DNA of 64,000 nucleotides from Perognathus longimembris pacificus (GCF_023159225.1 NC_063174.1:26619983-26683982), one strand, 5' to 3'. Shown: positions 20,783 through 32,490, counted from the stretch's first letter. The notes: generated from the sequence alone by a model not told the origin. Translations and numbers: made by a program.

Positions 20783-23112
20783 AAGATGAAAACTAGGACA
20801 ATACATTCAAATAATCCTACTGAACTACATAGCATATTATTGGGTACATAATTATCCATCCACACAACCACAAGACTCCAAATGTATTAAAAACCAATGG
20901 TTTGGCTTTTGATTCTCCATGCCTCTCCTCCTGCAAATGGGAGGACTTGAACAGCGCTTTTGGCCTGCAAAGTGGTTAATTCTGTTTGTGAATAGAGACA
21001 ACAAATCAGCTCCAAATTTTTATTCAATTATCACCTGGGTTAGAAGTTGCCTACTTCTCTGCTTTTCATTCAAACAGTATTTTTCTGCCCTGTAACTAAG
21101 CTCCTTAAGTGAGTTATTGGCCATTGTTCAAGGTAGCTGCAGGACAGCAAAGAGTTAAGATACTGTGATCCAAATGCATTCCAGCAACCCAAGACCATCC
21201 TGTCCTCCTGATTGCTAAGAAGCAAAAGCAAAATATTTGAATCTCACAGATAAAAGAGCAAGAATAAGGGGGAGGACCAGACTGGAGAACAAAAGAGAGA
21301 AGGAACCTCCAGGGGGAGGTGGCAGATGGTCTACCAGGTGGACTTTGACAGTCCACAGAACTGGCCAAACTGACTGGTGGACCAGGCAATTTTTAGCAAT
21401 GATGCACTGTGAGCCAGAGTGCACCAGCCATATGGCCTCATGCCAGTCATCACTCCTAGTGACATTCCAACCAGATAAGCAATGTATTCATTGCTGGAAG
21501 GGGACTAGGCTGAGGGGCCATGGGAGGAAGTAAAGGCAAGCAAGGCAGGCGAGTGAGAGGGAGTAGAATACACTCTGGTTCAAATCTATCAGGTTCCAAC
21601 ATGTCAGAACAGGTAACTGGCAAGGTGGCTTAACCTTTAGTCTCTCTATCCCCAAGAACCTTGCCCTCTGAGAAAGATTTGATTTCCTCAAAGAAGTAAT
21701 TAAATTGGGTGTCATAGGGCTAATCAGAATAACATTCAGTACTGGAGCTGGAAAATTCTTTCTCTCCTCTTTATAAATGCCCAAACGGTAGGCACCTTAT
21801 TATTCAAGTTTCTAATTAAAAACAGGAGCAGGAGCAGTTCAATAACCTGCAGCAATCCATCATGCTCATGAGCCAATAAAAGAATACAAGGTTGGGAAAA
21901 GATACTCTCCTCTGTGGCACACCATCAAGCTCCAAGACAGAAAGCAAGTTGTTGCTTGGTCCTTTACCTCTCTGCTGACTTCACTGTCCTAATGTACAGT
22001 TCCTGCTTAACTGCATGAAAGGTATTTCTAATCTCATAATGGTGACTGAAAGGGGTTGAAGGACACACATTAAGTCTCTTAGCCATATAGCTGAGTAAGA
22101 ATGGAAGGTCAGTCAGTTGACTCTTCCCACAATTCCCCGAACAAGGCAATTATTCATGAAGGAAATTTCAAATTATTTTCATTAGACTTGTGTTTTACCA
22201 ATCTAACCAAAGTGATTAATTAGGGATTAAAATATTTACTCTGCACATGCTGCCTTGGCTGAGCACTAGCATACTTAAGCATTGTGCTAAAAGGGTCAGC
22301 TGTTTCCAGTATTGTTTGGAATTCAGTGCCCATTTCCTCTGCAAAAGGGCACTGACATACATGTCTATACCATACTTAAAGTCTCTCCAGACACCAAACC
22401 AGAGGCACAGAAAGAGGCTGTAGAGTTTCCACCCTTCGACCCAAAATTTCTTCCTTGTTAGAACCACTTTGCATCAATGAACATAGTGTTAGTGTATGAG
22501 TGTCACTCCAGCATGGAATCCAGAATACCTGGTGGCTAACAGCACCTCCAATCAATGTTGCACCATAGAACAATGACTGAGATACCTTGAGATTCATCAT
22601 GGCATACATGTGGGAAGAAAATGATAAGCATGGGGGAGGGGATTTTCCTAGACATTAGAGAGTTCAGCACTGTGGGGTTCCATAGGCCAAGTTATATCTC
22701 AATAGTATGTCCAGTACTGAGATAGTAGCAGCAGAACTGGCTTTTCAAGCAGGCCGCCCAAGCCTCAGTTGTTTCTGAGATTTTCAGCAGGGCTGATGCA
22801 TTGGGATGAGTTTCAATGCAGCTCTAAATGGGACAAAGCACTATTTATGCTTTGTTCCTATGTTCCCAGCCTTCTGCAGGACTGTGCAAGGCAGTGTATG
22901 GAAAGGGGAAGCCAAACTTCTTGTTTACATTGCTACCAGATGCTCACACCAGAGGGAGGAGTCCCATGGGGATTCCACAACTGTACCTCTGGGAGTTTGC
23001 AAAGAATGAAGAGATGTGGAGGTTGCTTAGGCAATTTCATGTTGCTTCCTGCTAGTGATACTGATCACTTTCCTTCAACAGTGTTCACCAAGCCTTCAGA
23101 GACAGCAAAGAA

Positions 23113-23114
<2 letters not shown>
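20783..23114. other. Unique sequence block
   Basis: About 2.3 kb without a firm repeat. A weak MIR-like order occurs near 21600-21660 (ACTGGCAAGGTGGCTTAACC). Open frames at 21114-21784 run on both strands and overlap; none resembles a known protein. The stretch near 20930-21060 is unique and mildly conserved-looking. Confidence 0.4.

Positions 23115-23207
<93 letters not shown>
23115..23207. repeat. Compound (GT)n(GA)n microsatellite
   Basis: GT run at 23115-23151 joined directly to a GA run at 23152-23207. A 158-codon frame at 22769-23245 passes through it; its C-terminal end is only Cys-Val then Arg-Glu repeats. Confidence 0.97.
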
Positions 23208-23209
<2 letters not shown>

Positions 23210-23609
23210 CAAATGGATTCTCTGCTCCTGAAGCACAGATGGTGAATGTAAGGAGGTACATATAGTGGGGTAAATGATACCATCGTTCTTGTTGGCAATA
23301 GTTAAAGAAAATAACAAAATCTGTAGGGAAAAGCACAGTCCAGAAGGCTGGGAAGGGGAAGAGGAGGGAATTACATATGAGGAGAACCTCCATACTAGGA
23401 TGTACTGATGCCAAGACTGTGAGGGATGACGGCCCCAGTATCCCAAGCCAGAGAAAGGTCCTGGATTGGTCAGAAGAGGGAAAGCAGTCATTTCTGTGGT
23501 ATGTTGAAGCTATAAGCCTGAGGGGCTAGAGCCTAAGGAGACAGCTGATGTAGCCATGTGGTAAATGCAGCAGGTACAGAGGGGCAGCTCTGGGGTTTAT
23601 CTAGGAATT

Positions 23610-23770
23610 AGGATAGTAACAATGAAAGTGATGTGTAGAGTGCTTCCCACAAGGCAGGTTCTACTTCAGCAATGTCTTGCTTTCTTTTATCATCACAAAC
23701 TCCATTTTATAAACAACGATTGAATACCAGAACCAGGAGTCAAATCCAGGTATGACAGGGAACAAAACTT
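23610..23770 (-). mobile_element. MIR-like SINE (ancient)
   Basis: The plus strand has GTGCTTCCCACAAGGCAGG, TTTTATCATCACAAACTCCA, TTTTATAAACAACGATTGAA and AGGAGTCAAATCCAGG, the reverse-complement MIR order (SIZE/LOCATION blocks, then GGATTCGAACCCAGG). Confidence 0.6.
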
Positions 23771-23934
23771 AGCACTTTATGAATACAAAGATACAGCCTT
23801 CATTATAGAAATGGGATGGAATTGGGAGGTAAAGGGATGGATGACAGTATAGTTGGGAAGATGAGTGATGGGCCTTCCCTTTAGGATATAGAGAGGTCAA
23901 GGCCACCCATCCCTCCAGTGCCACAGTGTGGTCC

Positions 23935-24130
23935 AGAAGACTGTGGGTAACCAGAAAGTTTGGATTCTAATCCCCATCCAAGTCCTCAAACATCTTGTGA
24001 CCTTACAAAAGCCACTCGAGCTTTGGGCATTAGATTCTTCATCCATGAAACACGAACAACGTTGCTGACCTTCTCTGCATTATGAGGCTATGGCAAGGCT
24101 TTGAATGCAGTTAAGTGAGTTAAAGTGGCT
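23935..24130 (+). mobile_element. MIR-like SINE (ancient)
   Basis: TTTGGATTCTAATCCCCATC, CTTGTGACCTTACAAAAGCC, TTAGATTCTTCATCCATGAA and TATGAGGCTATGGCAAGG follow the MIR consensus order of TCGAATCCC, TGTGACCTTGGGCAAG, CTCAGTTTCCTCATCTG and GTTGTTGTGAGG. Confidence 0.65.
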
Positions 24131-24149
24131 TTACAATGATCTGGCAAAT

Positions 24150-24260
24150 GGTGTGGGCCAGCACTTTGCTAAATATTTTCCAGGCATTCTTTCATCTTGT
24201 TCTCATGATAACTCTATGCCCAGGAACTATGAAATACAGGAGGATCAACAGAGAATTATT
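24150..24260 (-). mobile_element. MIR-like fragment
   Basis: GCCAGCACTTTGCTAAATAT, CATTCTTTCATCTTGTTCTC and ATGATAACTCTATGCC fit the reverse-complement MIR 3' half (GTGCCAGGCACTGTTCTAAG, then CTCACAACAACCCTATGAGG). Confidence 0.5.
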
Positions 24261-24280
24261 TCATATAATTCAAAGTTTTA

Positions 24281-24505
24281 TGATTATGGTTTGTTTGGTT
24301 TTTTTTTGCCAGTCCTGGGGCTTGAACTCAGGACCTGAGCACTGTCCCTGGCTTCTTTTTGCTCAAGGCCAACACTCTACCACTTGAGCCCCAGCACCAC
24401 TTCTGGCTTATTTCTGTATTTGTGGTGCTGAGGAATCAAACCCAGGGCCTCATGCATGCTAGGCAAGCACTGCTCTGCTAAGCCACATTCCCAGTCCTGA
24501 TTATG
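24281..24505 (-). mobile_element. IDL-Geo SINE with short target duplication
   Basis: Plus-strand T run, then GCCAGTCCTGGGGCTTGAAC, CTACCACTTGAGCCCCAGC and AAGCCACATTCCCAGTCC. Flanking TGATTATG repeats at 24281-24288 and 24498-24505 mark the insertion. The left-monomer end CATTCCCAGTCC is diverged. Confidence 0.88.
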
Positions 24506-24752
24506 TTTTTTAGGAAGCAGGAGCATCCAATTTAGAGAGGAGATGGCTTACAAAAATATCTGAATCTTAAGAAAAAGCTAAAGGCCAAGATAAGGCATGC
24601 TTAAAGATGTAATTAAGAGCCACATAAAATAAGGGCCAGCAACAGGAATATTTTATACTAAAGTAAGGTTGATTACCCCAAATTATCAATTAAAGAATTT
24701 GGGATGATAGTCTTGTCTCTATTTCTGGAAGAGAATATATCAAATATAAAAC

Positions 24753-24952
24753 AATTGGTCTTAGGCTGGGAATATGGCCTAGTGGCAAGAGCGCTTGCCT
24801 CGTATACATGAAGCCCTGGGTTCGATTCCCCAGCACCACATATATAGAAAACAGCCAGAAGTGGCGCTATGGCTCAAGTGGCAGAGTGCTAGCCTTGAGC
24901 AAAAACGAAGCCAGGCACAGTGCTCAGGCCCTGAGTCCAAGGCCCAGGACTG

Positions 24953-24987
<35 letters not shown>

Positions 24988-24992
24988 GTCTT
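24753..24992 (+). mobile_element. IDL-Geo SINE with target duplication
   Basis: GGCTGGGAATATGGCCTAGT start, B box GGTTCGATTCC intact, right monomer GCCAGAAGTGGCGCTATGGC, and A tail of about 27. Flanking AATTGGTCTT lies at 24753-24762 and 24983-24992. One of the least diverged copies. Confidence 0.95.
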
Positions 24993-25029
24993 GGCTAACA
25001 GCTTTGAAACATTTTCTGTCCCTGCCAGT

Positions 25030-25240
25030 TGCCCCTGCCCTAGTTCTTACCTGTAATCTCAGCTACTCTGAAGGCTGATATATGTATTTGAGATACATGT
25101 TTGAAGTTAGCCTGAGCAGGGAAATCTGTAAGATTCTTAGTTCCAATTAACCAGTAAAAAACTAAAAGTGGAGTGGTGGCTTATGTGGTAAAGTGCTAAC
25201 CTTGAGTGCCCAGGCTCTCAAGCCAACACAAAAATCAAAC
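25030..25240 (+). mobile_element. B1-like/Geo composite SINE (old)
   Basis: TACCTGTAATCTCAGCTACT then a disturbed middle, TTCCAATTAACCAGTAAAAA, AAAAGTGGAGTGGTGGCTTA and GTGCTAACCTTGAGTGCC. The 5' end of the left part is missing or unrecognisable. Confidence 0.8.
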
Positions 25241-25554
25241 ACACATTATCTACCCCTAGAAGTTGGACATGTTTCAGAATATTTTAAGTCTCCAGGAAGC
25301 TCTAGTTTCCCTTTACCTTCTATCTAACTTTTATAGCCACTGGAACCTCACCAGGATGAGAAAGATGCATAACCGGATTTGCATTCCTTACCGGAATATG
25401 ACTGCTGCAAGCAAACAGTTCAGAACTTACTTGTTAGTAATATTATTAGAAGTCTCAATCATTTTCCTTGCAGGGCAAAAATGCCCCAAAGGTAAAGAAG
25501 TCACCTGTCACTTTCTAATGTTATTTAATCTTTTTAGTCTGTCTGAGCTGTAAA
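25241..25554. other. Unique sequence
   Basis: An open frame of 96 codons (25263-25553) has no family resemblance. No repeat seen. Confidence 0.4.
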
Positions 25555-25910
25555 CTGTCAATCACAGTTAATGTTTAGTCACCTTGAATGCCGTTTCATC
25601 AGAAGAATGCTTTGTATATCCATAAATACCTGATGACACAGGAATTAAGTCTTCACAATAATTATCCCCACGACATCATTTGACATCATTACTCACAGGC
25701 CAGGCCAAACACATGTTTAATCTCTCGTGGCTTTTCAGTAAGAAATGTTTTGCTACTGCTTCATAACTGAAGTGGTTTATTTCACACAGATGACATGGGT
25801 AACTGAAATCAGCACACTGGACTGTTTATAATGTCTGAATGACCCTGCTTGTCTTTAAATACAGCTGATGACAGGATAATCATGATGATGTGGACCAATT
25901 GCCAAGGTCA
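25555..25910. promoter_or_regulatory. Candidate conserved non-coding element
   Basis: Repeat-free block dense in TAAT-, TGACA- and CAGCTGATGACA-type words: CAGTTAATG, CACAATAATTATCC, GACATCATTTGACATCATTA, TACAGCTGATGACAGGATAA and TAATCATGATGATG. Paired TGACATCATT-like sites suggest bZIP- or TALE-like binding. No coding potential. Motif density is the only evidence. Confidence 0.3.
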
Positions 25911-26165
25911 GTGAGCGCTGGAGTGCAGTGGGAAGCAGGGACAGCTCAGCTTCAGTGTTTGCAAAGTGATTAGTGCTATGTGAACTGTGGTTTGTGTTCA
26001 TAGGTTCAGCTCAGGCAGGCCATTGGGAAGAGACATGTCCTTAGACATAAAGGAGAAAAAGAGCCATGCGCCCATCTGTTAATTGTTTATGTATTTGTCA
26101 TTATTGATAGTCTTTCTTTTTATCTTTCCCATTTTTTCTTTCCTCATTTGTAATTTTTAAATTGT

Positions 26166-26300
26166 TTTTTCTTAATTTTTATTTGAAAATGCTAAAAACA
26201 GAGGGGTTACAGTTACATAAGTCAGACAAAGAGTACTTTCTTTCTTTACTCTTTCTCTGCACTTTCTAACCCATGAGCACTGACTTTATACTATTTTAAC
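26166..26300 (-). mobile_element. L1 3' end (lineage-specific family)
   Basis: Plus-strand ATTTTTATTTGAAAATGCTA then ACAGAGGGGTTACAGTTACA and AAGTCAGACAAAGAGTAC. This is the reverse complement of the L1 terminus shared with 17229, 29650 and 60260. It is more diverged than the 60 kb copy. Confidence 0.65.
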
Positions 26301-26364
26301 AAAGGAAGATACAACTTCATTATAAACACCACTGCTGCCTTGACTATTGGAGTTGTTTTTGTTG

Positions 26365-26605
26365 TTGTTTGCCAGTCCTGGGGCTTGAACTCAGGGCCTC
26401 ATTGCTATCTCTAAGCTTCTTTTTGCTCAAGGCCAGTGATCTACTACTTGAGTCACAGTGCCATTTCCAGCTTTTTCTGAGTAGTTCATTGGAGACAAGA
26501 GTCTCACAGATTTTTCTGCCCAGGCTGGCTTTGAACCGTGATCCTCAGAACTCAGCCTCCTGAGTAGATAGAATGACAGGTGTGAGCCATTGGTGTCCCG
26601 CCAAT
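26365..26605 (-). mobile_element. B1-like/Geo composite SINE
   Basis: The plus strand reads GCCAGTCCTGGGGCTTGAAC, TTCTTTTTGCTCAAGGCC, TTCCAGCTTTTTCTGAGTAG, TTTTTCTGCCCAGGCTGGC and CCTCAGAACTCAGCCTCCTG. Both monomers are present. Confidence 0.93.
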
Positions 26606-26644
26606 CTTGAAAGTTTTGAAAATGCTGGTTGATGTTAAAGCTCC

Positions 26645-26860
26645 TAACCATGGTGAACTTCAGTCAGAAGTACATAAGCCAGGAAGCCCTGGAGATGCGA
26701 TCAGAAAGGTTCATCTCCCCACACCACAAAGCCAGGCAGAGAAGAACAGAAAATGATCAGCCTTCAGGAGGAGAAGGACAGAAGATAAGCAGCTCATAAC
26801 CTCTCTGTACATCACTTTGACAATAAATAAGAAAAAAGAAAACAAAGCTAAAAAAAAGGA
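26645..26860 (+). mobile_element. L1-family 3' end in plus orientation
   Basis: Ends AACCTCTCTGTACATCACTT, TGACAATAAATAAG and an A-rich tail, the direct-strand version of the same terminus seen inverted at 17 and 60 kb (two mismatches over roughly 33 nt against the 17 kb copy). The upstream 130 bp (GCCAGGAAGCCCTGGAGATG and on) do not match those copies, so either another L1 subfamily 3'-UTR or a chimera is involved. Confidence 0.6.
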
Positions 26861-27060
26861 GGGTTGCTTGACTTGAATTTCACAAGTAAGAGGATGTTAG
26901 TAATAATTTAGTCTTTTGCTTGATTAATGCTCATGGGATGGTTACTGTATCTTCCCAGTTGACTAGTATATGTTCTTTTTTCTTTTAAGATTACCCCAAG
27001 CAGCACTGAGTATGTTCCATATAGGAAAACATACTTGTTACCACTTTGTGTAATCAGGGC
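26861..27060. other. Unique sequence
   Basis: Nothing recognised. Confidence 0.35.
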
Positions 27061-27070
27061 TCTGCACAGA

Positions 27071-27134
27071 GATAGATGGATGGATGGGTGGGTGGATGGA
27101 TGGATGGATGGATGGATGGATGGATGGATGGATG

Positions 27135-27186
<52 letters not shown>
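27071..27186. repeat. Compound (GGAT)n(AGAT)n microsatellite
   Basis: TGGA units (with GGTG interruptions) run to about 27136, then TAGA units to about 27186. Confidence 0.97.
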
Positions 27187-29640
27187 TAGGCAGATGAGAG
27201 GGGATTTATTAGGGTAATTGCTTCACCCAATTATGGAGGCTGGAAAGTTCTACAACAAGCTGTCTGTAAGGTAGAAAACAAGGGAGACCAGTTCCTCAAT
27301 GCTGGTAGGGAAAGGGAGTAGGGAGAGAAGGGAGGGAGGGAGGGAAAGGATTCAGCATAGGCCTCCAGTTAAATGGATGTTGCCACCTAGGCAGAGGGTG
27401 GATCTTCCCAATCCAGTCCACTTTCTCACACACTAATTAAAGACTCCCTCACAGAAATAATGCTTTGCTATCTTTCTAGGTATTGCTAGATCGGTGCAGT
27501 CAAGCTGGCCTAAAACCATCCCATTTACTATGTTTACCTATAATGAAAAACAAATCCATTTCTAATCTTCCAAAATCTGATTAAAATCAGATAGCAACCA
27601 TTCCACAGCAGAGTGTAGGTAAGTCCACAGTGTTCTAAGGTGGCAAATTGTGTGGCTGGCCAAAAGCAAAGAGGGTTACTTAGTCTCTGAGGCTGTTTGT
27701 ATTTCATTGAGAAAAAAGTAACTTTGTACTGGAAATCCACATGCAAAATATGGTTTGTGATTATAAAGCCAAATGCTGATGTTGTACCATTAAATTGCAT
27801 GTGTGCAAGTATACACACACACACACACACAACCATTTACAGATGAGAATTAAAGACCGACTGCACAGCATAACAACACTGCCCTTCACCTCTGCCTTAG
27901 CAACTCCTCTTCTGATTTTGTATAACACAAGCAAATCCAGAAATCAACTGCCTTTTGTGGAAGGGATAACAGCTTTACACAATATTCATGTTTTCAATAA
28001 TATCCTGTGCACAGCACACTTGAGGTTTCTTTTATAACTTTCTTAATCATCTTCCACCCAATACAATTAGTATTATCTAAATTAGTTATCAGTTTACCAA
28101 ATTGTCTCCTCCTTTAAAAAAATGTCATATTGCAAAATTATAGGTATAGCTATAGACAGAACCAATATTGTATGCTTGCAGACATTGGGAGAGAGATAAT
28201 GTTGTTAATCCTAATTAGAATTCTTTTCCTTTCCTATATGAACTTCTCAGAATCAGGGGTGACCTTATTTTCATTTGGAGAGAGGCATGGTAAATCAACT
28301 GACTTTCATTTGTCTTGCAACATATCATCTCCTATTCAAATGTGTTTATGGGAGCTCTGGGTCTTTTGCTATCTTTCTGCAATTCTCTGTCTTTCAAAAA
28401 TATCCATTTGGAATAGATTGCATTCTATTTCCTTTTTTTCCTACTAAAAGATCTTTAATATATTTTAACCCTTGTTGGAGCCATCTGCTCAAATGTAGTG
28501 TTATAATGATTCTTTCAGAGTGTCTCACAAAGATCAGAAATGTCCTGGTGGTCCATTAAAATTTGTTTTCCCTATTTTACCTTAGTACTGAGGTATGGGC
28601 AGCACACCTAGATCTCCAGCTAAATCAGTATCTCTTGGGTCCAGATGTGGCTATGTGAATAAGTTTAGACCAATAGTATGTGAATAACTTCTGAGTATGA
28701 GGCTTAATAGACAATCTAATTGCTCCAGTATACCTCTCATCACCATGCCCCTAAATCAGAGAGAAGATGTGGCCACAGCCAGTTTTGATGCTTTGTCCTT
28801 GTGCAAACAAAGACAGGTTGGCTCCGTGGGGTGGCAAAAGAAGATGAATTACTGAATGGCCATGCAGAATAGAACTACACCAATAACTAAAATGTCGATC
28901 CACACCTATCTTCTTTGCTCCACTCTATTTAAGGTTTCTTTGTTAAATTAACTTTTACCTCATGTAAGACAGACATCAGACAGTTTGAATTTTTCAAATA
29001 TATCAGAAAAGATGAGATTACATTCAAGCATAGTATCAGTTTTCCTTAATGGTCTTTCAGTGCAAAACGAGTCTGAACTTGTCCAGAATATCTTCCTTCC
29101 TAATCTTGGAGATGAAGTCTACTTCACAACTCTCATTCTCAACTTTCTAAGCTCTGATCTTTTATCAAAGATTGTTTATTTAGACTTCAGACTGTAAAAA
29201 GTAATTATTTTAAAGTCACATTGTAATCATTGCCTAATTTAAAAGATCAATTGCCAGGAACAATCATTTGAATTCAAAAAATATTTTATTGACAATTTTA
29301 AATTCAAGTTAACATGTTGTTGCAGCAATCAACAATAACAAAAATTAAAAAGAATGAAATGGATAATGAGAGAGAGAGAGAAACTTGGTCATTTTGATTT
29401 TGCAGAGTGTGTATCTGGCTATCCATCTGTTTGGTTGCTACAGTGAATCAAAGTGCTTGTTGATGTAAGTATGAGATGTCATTCAAACCTAAGAAAATGG
29501 CTTCTCTAAAGAAAAATGGCTTCTAAAAACATTGTCACATATAGAAACACCTAAGACTTCTTTGTGTATGCAGTTTTAGGAAAGCTTTCTGCATCTTGCT
29601 AATACTAGAAAGAGCTTATGATGTGGTATTTGCTATAATA
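27187..29640. other. Unique sequence block
   Basis: About 2.4 kb, AT-rich, with a short CA run at 27813-27832 and a GA run at 29363-29381. Overlapping short open frames (27534-28559) resemble nothing known. No repeat family could be assigned. Confidence 0.4.
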
Positions 29641-29835
29641 ATGAGATTTTTAAATTTTTTGAAATTGTTATCATAAAGGTGATATACAGAAGGGGTTACA
29701 GTTAAATAAGTCATGTAAAGTGTACATTTCTTTATGGTCAATGTCACCCCTTCCCTTTCTTTCTCCCAGTTTTTTCATACCTGTCCCCATCCACAAGTTG
29801 TATAGCTAATCTTCAACATAGATTTTTTTTTAATG
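29640..29835 (-). mobile_element. L1 3' end (lineage-specific family)
   Basis: TTTTTTGAAATTGTTATCA, then GATATACAGAAGGGGTTACA, GTTAAATAAGTCATG, GTACATTTCTTTATGG and CTCCCAGTTTTTTCAT. Reverse complement of the shared L1 terminus; 5'-truncated at about 200 bp. Confidence 0.7.
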
Positions 29836-29916
29836 TAACAGAATAAATCAGCACAAAAGTTTTCTTGTGCCCCAAGGTTGTAGCAGCTTTTTCTCTCCCT
29901 CCCCCTCTCTTTCTCA

Positions 29917-30010
29917 TATGTATATATACACACATATATAACTACATTTTATATGTATATATACATATATATACACATCTATATACACATCTATCTATCT
30001 GTCTATCCAT
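29917..30010. repeat. (TA)n/(CTAT)n compound low-complexity tract
   Basis: TATATACACA-type alternating runs followed by ATCTATCTATCTGTC units. Confidence 0.92.
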
Positions 30011-30569
30011 GTGATTTGCTATAAATATCCTTTTAATTTTCTCTCTTCCTTTCAGACTTCAGGGCCAAGTCAGGGTGTGCGTGCAAACACACACACACAC
30101 ACACGCACACACACGCACACACAGATCTCAGTTACAGAAATATGCAAAGCACTTGGAGATCTGCAAAGGACTGGGAAGTACCGCCGCTCCTGTGTGGCCC
30201 CATCATGAGATCCAGCTTCCGGCCTTGCTACCAGACATTTTAAAAAGCAGAAATTCCATCATTGTGCCAACCAAGCCAAGAAGCTAAATCCCAGACATGT
30301 GACCTCTGCCTTGAAGCTTAATACTTAAGTTTCTATGGCTCCTAGGTTCGAGAGGGTAGCAACTGAACAGTTTGGAGATATGCCAGAGGGCAGCCATCCA
30401 CATAGATCCAGCTGGCACATGGCCTCACTCCTTCTGTGGTTCTGCTATTCCTAATCTGCTTCTTAAGATCAGACCACACTTCTTCAACCCCTTTTCTCCT
30501 CTGTACTTCCTTCCATGTGGCCCAAAGTGAAGTGCTAGTGGTTTTCTTTCTTTTTTATATTTGTTGTTT
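30011..30569. other. Unique sequence with CA microsatellite
   Basis: CA run at 30089-30124 with ACGC interruptions. Flanks are unique; no gene seen. Confidence 0.45.
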
Positions 30570-30640
30570 GTTTGTTTTGGCAGTACATGGGGTTGAATTC
30601 TGGGCCTCTACCACTTGAGCCACACCTCCAACTAACATTG
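30570..30640 (-). mobile_element. Geo monomer fragment
   Basis: GGCAGTACATGGGGTTGAAT, CTACCACTTGAGCCACACC: the reverse complement of part of the right monomer, with an internal deletion. Confidence 0.6.
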
Positions 30641-30949
30641 GTATTTCTAAGGACTCATTAATATATTTCTTCATGCTTATGGATTTTATTCATCCCTTTA
30701 ACTACACATAGACCTATCACTTGACTATTTCCAGATGAGCATCCCAAAGAAATCTCAAAGTCAAGATAATGCAAACACAGTTTCAAAGCCTACTTTTGAA
30801 AGCATGCCTCCCTTCTACTCCTCCTTTTAGTGAATTCTCCCTTGTTTCTCTAAGCAGTCCCCCCCCACTGACCCTTTAGAAAACCTAAGAGGTCAATAGA
30901 GCTAAATGCACACCTTCAGCAGGCCATGTGCACCTTTCAGGTGTTGATC

Positions 30950-31200
30950 AGGTGTTCTTCCACTCCTGGTCGCACTAAGACTTGAATTCAGGGCCTTATG
31001 TTTCCTAGATTTTCTTGCTGTGCTGGTGCTCTACTACTTGAGCAATGCCTCCAGCCCTGCTCTTTGCTGGTTATTTTGGAGACAGAATATTTCAAACTTT
31101 TCCACCTAAAGTGGGCTCCAAACTTTGTTCTTCTAGTTCTCAGGCCTCTTGAGTACCAAGAATTATTGGGGTGAGCCACCAGTGCCAGGCTACGACTTGT
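30950..31200 (-). mobile_element. B1-like/Geo composite SINE (old)
   Basis: CACTCCTGGTCGCACTAAGA, CTCTACTACTTGAGCAATGC, TTCCACCTAAAGTGGGCTCC and GGGTGAGCCACCAGTGCC. Both parts are present but strongly diverged. Confidence 0.82.
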
Positions 31201-31479
31201 ATTGAGCCTAAGTAACATTGTCTTTACTGGTATCTCCAGGAAAGTCCATCAGCTCTGTTCATGAACTGTATCAGACTCTGATCCTCCTGGCTGTGTCTCA
31301 CCTGGGTCTTGCCTGACAAAGTTTGTCACATTGTCCCTCTAACAATTGCTGTCCTTTGAACATCTATTAGACTTTACGGTGCTCTGATCTCAGAGTAGAA
31401 CAAAAATTTGTGCATTCATTTTTGTGACTCCTAAATGTGAATTCTTTGGAAATTAAGTTTTTAAAAAATAATCTTTAGA

Positions 31480-31620
31480 TTTCACATATACTCCAGAATT
31501 GGCACATATCAGGCTTAATGTATTTTATTGAACAAATGGATGGGTGGATCATAGATGGATGGATGAATAAATTGTTGAATGGATGAAAGATGGGTGGGTG
31601 AGCAGATGAATGCTTGCTGA
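31480..31620. repeat. TGGA/TGAA-rich repeat, possibly from an old LINE tail
   Basis: ATTTTATTGAACAAATGGAT, then irregular GGATGGATGAATAAA and GGTGAGCAGATGAATG. The leading TTTATTGAACAAATG is reminiscent of the L2 end; the rest is degenerate tetranucleotide. Confidence 0.6.
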
Positions 31621-32186
31621 AGATGCGGTAATTCATAGTGGCCATTAAAACTCTTTGCTCTGCATCTCAGACATGGTTCAATAAGAATCCCAAAAAGATG
31701 GCTCAACAATTTTAAAGTGACTCTGAATCAGAATAGGTTTGTTGGGTAAAACACATTTTACAAGTGAACAGTTCTATCTCTCAGGTGAGGACAAAAAGTA
31801 GACTGAGGAAGTGAGGTAAATGTCAATGTTTCTGCACAGATACTTTCTTCATGAGTATTCATTCCTTTGCTAACATAATTGTACCATGAGTTAAAACTAA
31901 GGCCTTAGGTTAAGAACAGCATCTGAATATTTGAAAGATAAAAACCTCAATGTAAGTTTTCTTGGATATTTTAATTATTGTTTAGGTTTGTACGTTTTGG
32001 ATAACCCTACAAATGTCTGCCTGAGGAGCTGCATTGGGAGCAGATCTGATGGCATTATAGATAAAGTCCTGGTAAAAATCAATAGTTGGAAGTCTTAATC
32101 TTAACAGAATGGAGAGGTAATTTTGCTAATCTCAATATTTAAAAAAATCTCCTTGGAGGTAATTTAAAAATTAAATTGAATATTAG
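31621..32186. other. Unique sequence
   Basis: Nothing recognised. Confidence 0.35.
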
Positions 32187-32490
32187 AAGCCGGGCATAGT
32201 AGCCAGATGCCATTGGTTCACACCAATTGGAAAGACTGGTTCCAGGCTAGCCCAGGAAGAAAAATTCACAGGTGTAAGAAGCTGGGCACGATAGGAGCAT
32301 CAACTATCCAAGCTGTGATGGGAACCCTAAAATATAGGACTGTAGTCTGGGTTCAGGCCCAGGCAGAAAATGCAATGTGTCTCAACATAACCAGTTCACA
32401 GCAAGGCTAAAAGCATGGCTCATCTGTAGGGCACCTGTCTAGCAAGTATGAAATCCTGAATGCAAACTCCATTACCACAAAAAAAGAAAT
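32187..32490 (+). mobile_element. B1-like plus ID-like composite SINE
   Basis: GCCGGGCATAGTAGCCAGAT start, a second B1-like unit at AAGCTGGGCACGATAGGAGC, then an ID/tRNA-like segment (AAAGCATGGCTCATCTGTAG, GCACCTGTCTAGCAAGTATG) ending in CCATTACCACAAAAAAAG. Unlike the Geo copies, the tRNA-like part is at the 3' end, as in B4-like or dID-type rodent SINEs. Confidence 0.75.

Noticed and set aside
22769..23245. 158-codon plus-strand frame
   Set aside because: Its end runs through the GT/GA microsatellite, giving Cys-Val and Arg-Glu repeats; the remainder resembles no family.
23096..23491. 131-codon minus-strand frame through the GT/GA tract
   Set aside because: Ser-Leu and Thr-His repeats from the microsatellite; the N-terminal part has no recognisable domain.
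27071..27186. CRISPR-like direct repeats
   Set aside because: Tandem tetranucleotide microsatellite without spacers.
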